Of a stretch of 64,000 bases of DNA, positions 1 through 11,961 are shown one piece after another. Numbering within the stretch: the first letter of the stretch is position 1; each line of letters starts with the position of its first letter. The position numbers were made by a program, and so were the translations under genes. The notes below the pieces were generated by a model that ran no database searches, was not told where the DNA came from, and was given only the letters and a program-made list of their open reading frames with translations. The DNA lies in NCBI GenBank assembly GCA_004123355.1, contig SCHM01000004.1, positions 3,876,316 to 3,940,315 of the forward strand, in the 5' to 3' direction. This DNA comes from Amphirosellinia nigrospora. Taxonomy: Eukaryota; Ascomycota; Sordariomycetes; Xylariales; Xylariaceae.

Positions 1-2
1 AG

Positions 3-868
3 TTATACTTGTCTGGGGAGTCGGCTGATTTCGAAAGGAATTATTACCGTTCCGAGTTCAAGGCACGCGGTCTGGTAAACAGCTCATTTGGGCCAAAGCT
101 AAAATCGTTCCCCTTTTACGAAGACACGAGCGTCATCACCGAAGCGATCCGAGAGTTCATGGTGGCCTTTATCAACTCCTATTATCATAGCGATAAGGAG
201 GTAGTGCAGGATATAGAGCTCCAGGCCTGGCAGCGCGAGACCAAAGCGGCACGGGTCTATGACTTCCCTCGCATCAACACCAGGCAAGCTCTTGCCGATG
301 CCCTCACACATCAAGCCTACCTAAGTGTCATTGTGAGCAACGTTATGAGCACGAACGGCATCCACCTCAACTCGATGTCCCTTCCATTTGCCCCGGCCGG
401 ATTTTTGCAACCTATCCCATCTAAAAAGGGGCTTACGGAGAAAGACCTGAGTACGAATTCCCCTATTCTTGTTTCCTTGGCGAAGCACTTGCTCCTATTT
501 GCTTCCTGAACCCCCAAAAATGCGTTCAACTCTTGACTGGCATAAGCTCTAACACCTAAACTACCATAGTGACATTCATGCCAACACCTGAAGGTGCAGT
601 CTGGCAAGTTTCAACGTACGTTGTAGGCCATCGTCCCATGTGGCGAGATACCAACGAAACGCTTTCCCATCTCTTCGACGACGAGACGTTGCTAGCGAAG
701 ACGAACGCCGAAACACAAGCCGTTGCTTCCAAGTTCAAGGACACCATGATGAAATTCAGCACCGAAGTTCGCGCGCGTACCTTTGATAAAGATGGTCTCA
801 ACCGAGGCATGCCATTCATATGGGATGCCCTGGATCCCAACTACGCTCCTTATTGGTCTGTGATCTAG
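3..868 (+). CDS. lipoxygenase (manganese-type fungal family), C-terminal part
   Basis: The reading frame is open from the window edge, so the 5' part lies outside. Two exons (to 450, then 570-868) join across a 119-nt intron (GTACGA at 451, ACCATAG ending at 569, branch CTAAC). The protein matches the C-terminal half of fungal lipoxygenases, which add dioxygen to polyunsaturated fatty acids: RGLVNSSFGPKLKSFPFYED, then FINSYYHSD, ELQAW, LPF, and the end VRARTFDKDGLNRGMPF followed by ALDP and a C-terminal Ile. In this family the terminal carboxylate is a metal ligand, so the end looks complete. The helix that normally carries HHxLN reads VSNVMSTN here, so a His and an Asn metal ligand may be missing; that alignment is from memory. 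The fungal enzymes are often secreted, but the N-terminus is not visible. No gene follows for 4.7 kb. Family assignment is firm; activity is doubtful. Confidence 0.85.
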
Positions 869-879
869 AGAATTGAGGA

Positions 880-3800
880 GTCGCGTAAAGGAAAATAAAA
901 GGGGCAAGAATATAGTGCTGTCATTATGCAGTGCACCGGAGTCGATGATTATCTTCTATACAATCCCTACGAAGTCCAAAGGACTATTGTGATACCTATT
1001 GCATGATGTAGGGATTTAAAGTTATACTACGTACAATTCACGTTTATGCAACATGACGTGTCGTTATACCTCCAGAGATGGTGAATCCATGCTCAATGCT
1101 GATGCCTTCGTCTGCGTTGGTGGTTACCCACCGTGTTGCCGTAAAGCCTCGCTGTTGGAATTACTTCCTATAGAGCGACAGAAGGAGCATCGTCGCGAGG
1201 CGGTAGAGATGAATGTAGAAATGACTGAATCGTGTAAGCTAGTATTCCCGGGTAATGGAACCTGTCAGGACGAGGGAGGGTATGTATTATTGTTGCTGCG
1301 CGAGTGATTTAATCTCCCTCATAGGCTATGACTTCGCTAGATACGTGCAGGTCCTTTATTCGAGGCTCAGGGGCCCGGTATTTAGGGGTCCAGGTGAGGT
1401 ATGGGATTAGGGGGGCTGGTAGTAGAACACTTCGGCTCTGATCTACTAGGGGGCTTCAGGCTTCCTATTTCACGCCGAACGAAAATAGTAGCCCGCCGAA
1501 GTATAGCCGATTGTCACAATTCGTACCTAATATAAGAGCTGCAGACGGTCAAGTGTTCGACTTGACTACGTTATACCTGTTGGTAGTGTGGTGGTTTAGT
1601 GCTGCAGTTCTGTTCCGTGACACAGATGCACACCAATACGACACTTCCAGCGCAAGTAGAGGATAATTTAATAGGACTTAAATAGAAAGGAGTTCTCAAA
1701 GATGCCCCTTAACTACTAAGCTCTCGGTGTCGCCGTGTGTAATGCCACACCTATTCGTTGATTAGGGCTGGTATGTGGCACTAGTTGCGAATAGCGCCCT
1801 ATTTATTCTATTTCATTAGCCATAAATGTGAGTAATGTCTTGCCTCTACTATCGCTCTAGGCCTTTTTTTAAGAGCTTACCTTTCATCGTAATCTCTCCA
1901 TATAGCGATAATGTACTTCATAGCGCTACTGAGATGGCGGCCGCTGGTCGGTGTACCGCCCATGTGTAATTCGTATAGGCTTATAGCCAGTGTTCAGTCG
2001 GGTTTTCCTCGTGTCATGAAACCGAAAACGGCTTCGGAGTCTTCATTGGCTATCAATGAAGACGCATCATTCTAATTCACTAGCTAGAGAACGAGGAGCT
2101 CATGGGTGTCGGAAGTGAGAGGGCGACAGTCGAGATCCAAAATAGGGGTGTAACCTAACACTGGTCTCGTGATTTGGGTGCGTATTGTAATTACCTGCGG
2201 CCTGTTCTACTTTCAACAAGTTATTTGCGCTAAGGATGGCGATTATGTTTTGATCTCATGCGTAGTCGACTGTTATGATGGTCTCTATAGGCCAGGTAAG
2301 TCACTATTGATACTGATCCTTAGTGACTCAGATTCATCACAAAAATTGGCCTCCTAGCTATCTAAGAATATGCACCCCCCGCTTGATGTACAATTACGAC
2401 TCCTGATTCAGATGCCTTGCCCAAGAAAATCCTGCGGACATTGTTGGCTTCCTATCAAGGTGCCAAATATTAAATTAAGGGTGATGAAATGCAGTGCTTC
2501 GATTACGGAGAATGCGCTCACCGATCTCAGAAAGCAGACCTCCAGCGGCTTCACGTAGTCTTCGGTTCCTAGATAGGAGTGGGGGGGCCAGGACTTCTCA
2601 GGCGAAGGTACATGGTCGTGTTGACAGTTGAGAAGATGATTACGACATACCTGAGATCTTCCAAAACGTCCTTAGTATGGCCTAATCGTAACCCATGTGT
2701 GACTGCTACGGCAGTTCCAAATGCAATACATGTTATTCTTGTGTAAATTGTCGTCATCTATCTAAGACGACTAGCTAACCCCCTCCCCAGCTCAGACGCC
2801 TCACTTCGGTATATGCTGATACTTTCTCCTGGCGCCCCGGTCTAACAAGCTTCAGGCTGTACACTTGGAGGACTTAGTCTAATCAAGTAAAAGCTTGGTC
2901 AAGCTGCGGGTGCAACGTGGCAATGTGAAGCAGGTGTTGGTCATTGTATGCGTGGGATGTGAAACGAGGACGATCTATTACCTAATCAATCACCGACACC
3001 AAAGAGGTGATTTATTCTAATAATAAAGTTATATGGTCCGTTGGAATATCTTTTGCCGGCATCCCGAACAATACTCGGCTTCCGTCCACCAACACTCAGT
3101 TGGAGCGGTGGACAACAAGGAGCCACCAATTTGTTTGATTGAAATGACCGATTCTATCAATAGGACGACTGCCCGTTGAGTCACGACGAACTCCATGGAT
3201 CCAAGTTCGTGCTTAAGACAAATGCGGGGAGGGATATAAAACACACGAGGTACTCTCTCTATTCCTACATCGTCGTGGTGATAGGACGGCATTTAGGTAG
3301 TGACAAGTACCAGGCAGCGGAATTGCTTCCGTCACGAGCCAAGACGGTGCCACCCCCCCCTAGTCTTATCCTGGTCTAGGAAACGTTCCTGGGGCCTGGT
3401 CCTGGTTCGTCGTAAGGCACTTCGCTTGACGCCGGGGGCGTCCCGGTTCGATCGCAATGTTCTCGTCAACAGGATACTGCTTCAACCAGCGATCACCAAC
3501 GCACGATGACGCTAAATAGCTCTAGTCCTTGAGAAGGGCGCTGGCCTACAGCTCGAGGTGCAGCAACGCACAGCAGTAGTCTAGGCAGATTTTCCCTTCT
3601 CTCTTGGTGGTTGAATTCCAAATCGTCCCGCAGGACAGCCCCTCGCGTTTCCTCGAGTAAAATTCCCAGATCGGGATAGAGCTTGTCTCTGTTGAGATAG
3701 GGCGCGATCTACCACGTGATAGAACATGCATCCGACGAAAGAGGGAGACTGATCTCATCGCTTGTTGCCTTATACATGATAGCGTACATATAGCTCTATG

Positions 3801-5560
3801 TACAACACGTTAGCTAACGACTTACTTAACTTAGGTAAGTACTTACATAAGGTTCTTAAGGTTCCAAGCTATCTAGCCGTGATCCGGATCTTCCATTGTA
3901 GTGCCAGAATATCTGGTTCAATTTACCAAAGGATGCCATACGTGCAGTAGAACCTCTTGTTCGAGATGCAGAGCAACCTGACCAGACCAGATCGTAAGCA
4001 CGCCCACATTTGCGTACGCACACTTACAGTACTAGTACTGGTGTTGGTGTGTACCATTTCTCCATACATACCTGCATGTATCTCGTTATCAAATGGGCGA
4101 ATGGCTCTTGGCCAGAAGTTCCTCCGGCTTATTTATGTACATATATACCTCCTCGACAGGCTACATCCTTGGTGGATGCATACAGGGGTCTAGCACGACG
4201 TCTGCCACGCGCTTCATCGGCTTCAGCTTGCAACGGTGACATTCTGCTCTCCATGCAATGCGACACAAGGCACGAGGTTTTATGTTAACGATATTAGCTG
4301 CCAATAATCACCATATTGAATGCGCAGAAGGCGATATTTCTTTCTCTCCTGCATCTATGCGCAGTAGGATTCGAGGCAGGCCACATGACCGTCAGGTAGC
4401 CCTGAACTGCAACCTGCGGACCATCTCTGTGTGTATTTGGAGAAGCCTGCAGGTGAAGGCAACTCGACTCCTTTTAACCTACCTATTCCCTACCGCCACT
4501 AGACGTCTAGCCATACCTGGGGTCTTGGCGTGAGGCTGAATTGCGGCCCGTGTCTACACGCGGTATACACTAACTAGTGTGTGATGTAGCGCGATACGAT
4601 GTAGGTATGTATGTACCTTATGTATGTAGGCCTCGGCTGGCGGCTCCGAAGGCCTATTACGTGTGGTTTCTTGTCCATTGTGGCGTATTCGGGATAAGTT
4701 TAGCTACCGCAATCTACACATGCATACCATTATCGATGCAAGCGGCACTCCAGTACCGTAATAATCCCCAGGTCCCCCGTCCCAGATAGGTAGATGGTAG
4801 GCCAAAGGGGAGGGAGGGAGGAGGTCTTGAAAACCCACCGTTGAGCTGAAACCCCAAACCGGAAGGGGATTATCCCTCCGCACATCATCTACCCACACGT
4901 GTAGCGGAGTATAGTTAGCAAGAGAAACAATGCTGGGGATTCTGCTGGGTAGATGCTGGTCTCAGAGCGTCGGGCCCTGTACATCAACATCCGTATCAAA
5001 TCTAACCTAAAGAAGAGGCCTCTTAGCGAGAGTGTTCCACCCTCCTGAGAAGGCAACCTATAGCTAGCTGCCGCTGGAGCCGTTGATCCCGTTGATCCCT
5101 GGCACGAGCTAAATCGGACGACGACATCGGCAGGGACCAGAGATCCCGGTTCGCATCATCCCATGCGTTGCCGTGACTAAAAACAGCCTGCAAGAGGGTA
5201 GGGAAGGGGGCGGGCTTGTCAGATAGCGTCCCTCCACCCGTAGGTTGTGGCTGAAAGCACGGCAAGAGATAGCTTGGCGTCTTATTACCTGCAGTCATGA
5301 CCCTCCACGTCCACGGTACTCTGCCATGATTTCAAAATATTTTCGTCAGGCATAGGGTAGCATATCTGCCGACGTTGACCCTTTGTGTATTAGACGTATT
5401 AAACAGATGCAGGGTGGCGCCACTGCAGTCATGAAGGTGTGCTGCTTCAGATCTTCGAATGCTGGTTCTTGGCTTCTCCTTACCCAACCCTCGTCATTAT
5501 TGGACTACTTATACTCGGCTTCGGCTTGACAACGGCGATACATAGTCCGACTGAAACTGG
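880..5560. other. gene-poor intergenic stretch, about 4.7 kb
   Basis: Only short open frames (under about 95 codons) without recognisable motifs occur on either strand. I see no tRNA, rRNA, transposase or reverse-transcriptase signature. The region contains a perfect 10-bp hairpin at 2039-2063 and a cluster of TTAGGTAAGTA-type motifs near 3829-3846. It may be decayed sequence, but I cannot name a source. Confidence 0.5.
2039..2063. repeat. perfect inverted repeat, 10-bp arms, 5-nt loop
   Basis: GTCTTCATTG at 2039-2048 and CAATGAAGAC at 2054-2063 are exact reverse complements around the loop GCTAT. No T-run follows and no gene is adjacent, so the role is unknown. Confidence 0.6.
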
Positions 5561-5588
5561 TTTGACTTCACACTTCAATCATCTCACA

Positions 5589-6770
5589 ATGACTGGACGA
5601 CAGGCGACGAGAACACGACAAAAGTACAAGGACAGCTGTACGCATTGCGCAGGAGCCAAGGTGAGGTGCAGCAAAGAAAAGCCACGTTGTACGCGATGCC
5701 ACGAAAGAGGACTGGAATGCTCATACGGCCTTTCGTATCGCTATGGACGTCTCCCGGCCCGTGCTAAGCTGAATGCCGCCGGCTTCATCGACCATCAGGT
5801 CATCACGACTGCTCCGTCCACACCCAGAGAACTCCTCCCAAATGGCTCGAGGACGCCTTCTCCAGCTTCAGAGCCGACTACAATGCCCATGTCTTGGCTC
5901 AGCGAGTCGAATATGAGCATGTTGAATGCCAGCACAGCTATCAACGGATTCAGCAACTTGAATTACGACACCCACACATCTGGCAACTATATGGGACATA
6001 GTTATAATACTACTACTGCACCATTAGCCCCCATTCCTCCTGCCCAGGCATATCAAGCTCTCACACCAACTTCAGACCCATGCCCTCCACAGCATCTACG
6101 TTCAATACCATCAACTACATCTCATGCTTAGACACCTTGAATCAGCCCGCCACCCGACGACAGCATTCGAGGAGCGTTTCGAGTGCATCAAGCATGCCGT
6201 CTGGATATGAATATAACAATGCCGCATATCCAAATACGTCCCCGTGACGTTCGGCACGCCGCCAGAAACTCCAAGGGCACGGCCTCTTCAAAATTACTCG
6301 GCTAACATGCAGCACGACTGCCTTTCTCAGGCTGCGGCTACATTATTATCACTGCGCCACGAGCCAATATCGACACAGGCCAGAAACCGAGACATGATGG
6401 AATACATTCTTCAGATGATCGACTGCGATTGTTTCGCCCAAGACAGTCATGTGCGGATATTCATGGTGCTTATCGGGTTTGAAGTTATGGAGAGGTACTC
6501 GAAGGCCACTCGGGACGATACAGCTATGACGAGCACTGAAGGCATTCTCGAGGACTTGCAAGTGGTTTTAAAGCTCATTGAGCGACTACTGAGGCGCCTC
6601 AGGGAAACCGGGACCGGCAACTATACTCACGGTCTGGCACCGAGTTCCCGTCAAGTCAAATTCGGGGCAACGCTATCTCCTTCGCGGTCTTCGGTCAGCT
6701 CGAGGCCGATCTACGCAAACATTTACAGGATATTTCTCATAACACAGTGGACGTTCTCCGGCGAGTTTGA
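5589..6770 (+). CDS. AflR-like Zn(II)2Cys6 transcription factor (frame broken by three 1-base deficits)
   Basis: ATG at 5589 opens a protein with a zinc binuclear cluster about 16 residues in: Cys spacing C-x2-C-x6-C-x6-C-x2-C-x6-C, with KVRCSKEKP and RCHERGLEC, the pattern of the sterigmatocystin/aflatoxin activator AflR. A Ser/Pro/Thr-rich middle follows. Then comes an AflR-type C-terminal domain ([51 protein letters not shown]), ending at TGA 6768-6770. Frames change at a CCC run (6077-6079), a CCCC run (6240-6243) and a GGGG run (6664-6667). Each shift equals one missing base, and allowing for all three gives 395 whole codons, stop included. Expected role is a nuclear activator of a secondary-metabolite cluster, but no polyketide synthase or P450 lies nearby. 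It is either a real gene with sequence errors or a young pseudogene. Confidence 0.75.
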
Positions 6771-6889
6771 GCGACGATTTATGATAGCATTGGCGTTGGG
6801 GATTTGTAAATTAGTCTTGATTTCTTGTACAATACTTTCATACAGTCGTGCGGCTTTTTTTCTATCGACGTCATGTATTTGACATTGGA

Positions 6890-9800
6890 AGGTTGACGCT
6901 ATCAGTGGCAAGAGAGCTATCGGGAGCAGATCATAGACTAATTCAAACAAACCACCATGATTTTCAAGAGTATAGTTGTACGGATATGTGAACAAGTGCT
7001 TCCAAATCCGTACCCCCTTGTCTCTAAGTGTGGCTCACGCTATTATTTGATCTACCGTTAGGTACTATTACAACAACCGTCGGCGCACTGGACGATGTGT
7101 CTTACATGCCGGCCCCCTTGTCGAAGCAGAAGCAGCGTATGAACGTCTTACATATTCTAGTGGCGTACCCCGTCTTATCCCCAGGCCTTTACACCCCTGC
7201 ACTAGTAGAAACCTGCTTATAATAAGTTTCGAAATTGGGCTCGCCGGGCACTAGATATGTATGTCAATCCTTCGAGTTGTTCTGGTTAATCGAACCCCTT
7301 GATTTTGGGCTCTCCTTCTCGAAAACACTACCGACCCCGGCTCACGGAGGTTATTGATCCTGCGCCACTCCATGAGACGATAAGCCATAGGCTAGGCCCA
7401 GGCGGTAGATCATTACGCGCCACAATGTTACGTGTGAATAAGACAATTTAACTAATACTACCTACTGCAGCCATATGTGAGGTTGACATCTATGAATAGA
7501 AAAGGCACGATGTTACCGTCACGTACATATTATGTTGTTACTAGATGGTGCGATACACCTACATTACATCCCGCGGTAATTTCCGCACTCCTAGGAGACT
7601 TTTGCGTACCCAGACATTGATATAGCGAGACATAGAATAGAAGATATCATAAGACAGTTTACAAACAAGAAGAAACAACGTTCAGCGGCCAATCAGCATG
7701 TACACATGGCTTGAGTATATTCTCGAACCAAGACGTTGAGAATAGAAAGGCGCTAGAAGGTCCTACACATAGATAAGAACGTCTTATGCAAAAGCAACAT
7801 AATCCCCATAACGTTCCTCCGCCCCATTGTGTCACGAGAAAGCTGGGGTACTTCTCGCCTTCAGCTGCCGCCTCACCGTTCAATGAACCTCCCTCCTCCC
7901 CACCGACAGGCGAAAGCTGGAAGGCATTTGCGCGCTGGAGAGGTAAGGCGAACAAGAAGCGAGATGAGAACTCTATTATCAGCTGTTTCAGTGAGCCGGT
8001 AGATATCCACAGGGAAGAACTACCAGCAGCACCTGAGAGATCGATCCAGATGTAGCATGTCTTACATATAAGCCAGATCTACAGGCCAGACCACTGTTTT
8101 GTTCCATGCAGCAGCGTGCTTCACCTGATACAACCGGCGCCCGCGTGCCCTCCTTTACATTGTGGCATCCCCCCTGTCTCCCTCTTTGAACCACCTCCAA
8201 CTCTTCAGATATCCCGCTGGGATATTCTGGAGGCTGTGATATGCGCCAAGTTGACGATGATCTCGTACCCTCATCGTTTGTCGCGAAATCTGCGCGAGGC
8301 CTCACGTTTTTTTACGGAAATGGTTGGCTCTCTCTCCCAACGGATACACACCTCTTCTTCTGCAGTCCTATGACAATTGCGGTCTCAGGGGTACCCTAGG
8401 AGGAAGAAACTGGTTGAACTTTCATTGCTCTTTGGATCCGTTGGTACACGAGGGGAATCTATTAATCGAGTTTGGGATATATGAATGTCAAGGGATGGGC
8501 GTCTAAGATGCGGAAAGAATACCGCGGATATCAACGTATATGTCATGATACACACTTTGAGAGAAGTTTGAGACGTAATTAGATGGCGGAAGAGCCAGAA
8601 TAGGCCATGACTCACTAGAATCAACCCAGCATGTTACATATGGTGATTAACTAGCTGTTCTCTTCCACGCCATGTTCGATCGCATCTGGCCGAATGATTC
8701 AGGAGGTAGATGACTTTACTCTGCCAGGTACGCCATAATATTTGAACTCGCAGCTACATAATTATAGTTAAACAAATTGTGAGCTCTTGGGGAGGATTGA
8801 AAAGGCATTCATAGGCAAATACACTTTAATAATGACATGAACCAGTAAATTAAGTAGTATAGATGTACATAATGGCGCAGGCTCTCGAATATAGAGGTCA
8901 ATTTCTGTTGCCTTATCCCCCGCTATTAAGGTTCGTCAGTATCCTGAGCTGCTTTATACAGAAAAGGGGGTACCTTGCCACATAGGTAGGATAACACGAA
9001 TTCAGCACAGAAGACCATATACTACGGCTTATCAAAGCATCTTAGGATAAGTTTTTATCGACAGTAGAACTGGATACCATATTAGTTGGTCGTTGTAGAC
9101 CCTGCCTTTATCACTACACTCTATTATAGCGTTTGACACAGCTAACCGTAGCGCTACATGTTTCTCAGTGACTAGGCCACAGAATATTACCATGGCGCTA
9201 ATTAATGCCGTGAAACTCCTTGGACATTAATAGGTTTTATTATCGTCCCTCACAGCCGATTTAAGCACCTTATTAACTATTTTATGTGTTTGCTAATTAA
9301 TATATATGCCCTGAGAAGCAAGGAACGTTTATTTTGCCCATTGTATCTGTTTTCTCGACTTTTATCTCAAGTGAGTACCATGGAAGTTGTGCAGTGCTTC
9401 CGCTGTGCTTTGATTATCCCATAAGTGTAAGTCGTCACCAAAATGAATAACCCACAAGTTGTGTTCTATCAAGTACCTAGTTTAATCTAGTTAGTTGAAA
9501 ATTGCCTATTCTAACAATCTTTATATCTACATATACGATAAGGCGTGAGGTGGTGCAATCGGCACACAGGGGGATAAATAAGAGGAGTAGACAAAGCCAT
9601 ACGCCGTTATAAAGGGCTAACGAGTACTGGAGGTTTAGAGGCGTAGCTTATTTATAACCTAATAGCTTTGATGAGGAAAGATATCCTTAGAGTGTGAGTA
9701 TGAGTTAATTAACCAACTAATGAATTTGTTTATTTGTATCACTAACCCCCTGTGGAGTTATCCGCATAGATGTTTAAAATACCAGTGTCGTTGCACGGAA

Positions 9801-10040
9801 GCCCCAAGGTACCTACCTACCTTAGGTAAGTAGGTATGCTGGCTAGCGATGTTTATATACTAAGTACCTAATGTTGTGTGTATTTTCCACGAGGAAGGCA
9901 CCATGGCACCCCATACTATGCATTTACCACTTTTCACGCCCTATGACCTGCTCGCCCTGAGTTGGTCATATTGCAGCACAGCTTCCAGGAGGGTCTGAGC
10001 ACCAGTTGCACTAAACACACATTAGGAATGAAATTCATGG
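6890..10040. other. gene-free stretch, about 3.1 kb, locally AT-rich
   Basis: No open frame with recognisable protein features. The part from about 8640 to 9780 looks AT-rich by eye, with repeated TTAATTAA-like words. A run of AGGTACCTACCTACCTTAGG-type motifs lies at 9806-9838. No RNA gene or mobile element was recognised. Confidence 0.5.
9806..9838. repeat. tandem copies of the TAGGTA/TACCTA word
   Basis: The segment combines GGTACC, two TACC-TACC steps and CTTAGGTAAGTAGGTA. The same palindromic word family (TAGGTACCTA, CTTAGGTA) recurs in most intergenic regions of this window, for example at 3829, 21250, 37605, 42470, 47466, 47866, 54276 and 59694, and is not seen inside coding exons. Confidence 0.6.
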
Positions 10041-11476
10041 TCAAATATGGCAATCAACATACCAATCTTCTGGGCTGCAATACTCTTCCGGGTGATGGCT
10101 GACGCCGTTCTTACACGGCACGAAGATCATAGCACTCGGACACTTGGTACTAGTGTAAACACTATCGTGCCCAGCACCGCTCACGATGGGCATGTGATTC
10201 CCATGACCGACCACGCTGTCGGCGGCGGCTCGCACGCAGCGCACGCAGTCCTCGGAGAACGACACAGCGGCAGAATCCGTGTCGACGGTCCAACTAAACT
10301 CGACTCCTTTCCCATCTTCCCTGGCGATTTCTTCAAACGATCTAAGACACTCTTCCTGGACTTGAGCGACCACATCGTCGCGGAGGTGGCGGATATCCAA
10401 GGAGAAGACGACCTGCGAAGCGATGGTGTTAGTCGACGAGCTGGGCGGGATCCGGATGACGCCCGTAGACGCCAAGGCTCCGAGCCTGCTCGCGATCGCG
10501 TTCGATGAAGCGATCATCTTGGCGGCGGCGAGGAGGGGGTCCTTGCGCGAAGAGAGGGGCGTGGTGCCCGTATGAGCATCGCGGCCAGTGACGGTAAACG
10601 TATACCATCGATACCCCTGCGCCCCCTGGACGACTCCGATCCTCTTGCCAGTCTCTTCTAGTCTCGGCCCTTGCTCGATGTGCAGTTCAAAATGGGCGCC
10701 TAGCGGGAAGCCCGTGGACGCGTCGCTCGAGCAAGCCACGTCGCCGATTAGCCCGTGTCGCTCGAGTTCCGACCTCATCGTGGCGGACGGGTCGAATATG
10801 TCGGCCAATCCCCACGCCTCCTCGCGAGGAATGATTCCGGCCCATACGCCGGACGAGACCATGGACTTGGGGAACCTGGCGCCCTCCTCGCTAGAACACG
10901 GCAAAACGAATGGTCAGAAAAAGCAGTATCGCTACAGGAGAAGGGATGTTCTAACTTTGTCCAATTGATAGCTCCGATGTCGAACTCGGTCCGGAAGCCG
11001 TTCTCGTGGAGGGTCCGCAGGACCTCGACGGCGGCCACCACACCCAGGATACCATCATAGCGCCCACCCCTGGGCTGTGTGTCTAAGTGACTGCCCATAC
11101 CCGTCATGGGAGCTCTCGAATTTAGTTGGCCGGCCCGCCTCGCGAACATGTTGCCCATCTGGTCTAGCTTTAGCTCACAGTCGAGTTTCTGGGTCTCGTC
11201 GGCGAACCATCGCCGCGCGCGAGCGTCATCGTCTGAGAGAGCCAGCCGCGCCATGCCTGTTTGCGTCGGGCCCCTACGAAACCTAGTGAGTGATGAAGCC
11301 CATCAATTCTAGATGATCAGGACGTACTCGCCATAGCGGTTAGCAGCACCCCATTGGCAGGTGTGGTGGAGTGTTTCGTTCAGCCGGTCTGCATTGATCT
11401 TGAGTCCGAATGGGGGCTTTGAGACCGTGGATATCCGTCTCAATTGTAGGGGTATGTGAGCTGTGTGCTTCTTCAT
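10041..11476 (-). CDS. M20-family amidohydrolase (N-carbamoyl-L-amino-acid hydrolase / allantoate amidohydrolase type)
   Basis: Three exons (11476-11328, 11273-10956, 10890-10041) are separated by introns of 54 and 65 nt with clean GT/AG ends, giving 438 intact residues. The family hydrolyses N-carbamoyl or ureido groups with two metal ions. Visible ligands are His in GSHLDTQP (about 112), Asp in GGRYDG (123), Glu in TNEEGARF (157/158), His in ELHIEQGP (226) and His in VSHHPEEYCS near the C-terminus. The dimerisation-domain signature GRDAHTGTTPL is present. The first 32 residues (MKKHTAHIPLQLRRIS...) are basic and could be a mitochondrial leader, which is inference. It is transcribed divergently from the PLP-M20 fusion gene with 485 bp between starts, so shared control is plausible. 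Substrate within the subfamily (N-carbamoyl amino acid, ureidoglycolate, allantoate or hydantoin product) cannot be read from the sequence. Confidence 0.88.
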
Positions 11477-11961
11477 CGCGTCTACTCGATGCTTAGCAGT
11501 GAGATCTAGACGCAGGTGGGCGTAGTGGACTTAAATGGCAATCTGGTTCACCAAACATTTATATGAGCTTATGGCGAGTTAGATACTGCTAAGAGTTCCA
11601 GAATATGTAAGCCTATCTTCAAGCTGCTCCTCAACATGAATGCGGTTTTCGGAGTGCTGCTGCCCGATACAACTCTAGCCGCCAAGTGAGCCCTCTAACT
11701 ACAGCCCCATTTTTCGCCTCTTGCCGAAGGCTTCTTGACCTCACGAGTCACTGCAAAGGAAAATATGACTTTATTACACTAATTTTCTATTCATAGAGGG
11801 CGCCTTAAATATTAGACATCCGAGAAACGGCTGCAGGCTTATATATTAATGGCAACGATTTCTCAGGGATCGTACACTTCTCTAGGTTCGCTATCTAATA
11901 CAATAGACTCACTCCATGATCTTCTCCTACATCTTACTGCATTCCCACGAACTAGCCCGCC
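11477..11961. promoter_or_regulatory. divergent promoter region between the two amidohydrolase genes
   Basis: This 485-bp interval separates the start codons of the minus-strand M20 gene and the plus-strand fusion gene, so it must hold both core promoters. I see no convincing TATA box or named operator. The arrangement alone suggests co-regulation. Confidence 0.5.

Noticed and set aside
3405-3475. tRNA-like T-loop (CGGTTCGATCG)
   Set aside because: The flanking bases do not pair into a T-stem and there is no D-arm or acceptor stem upstream.
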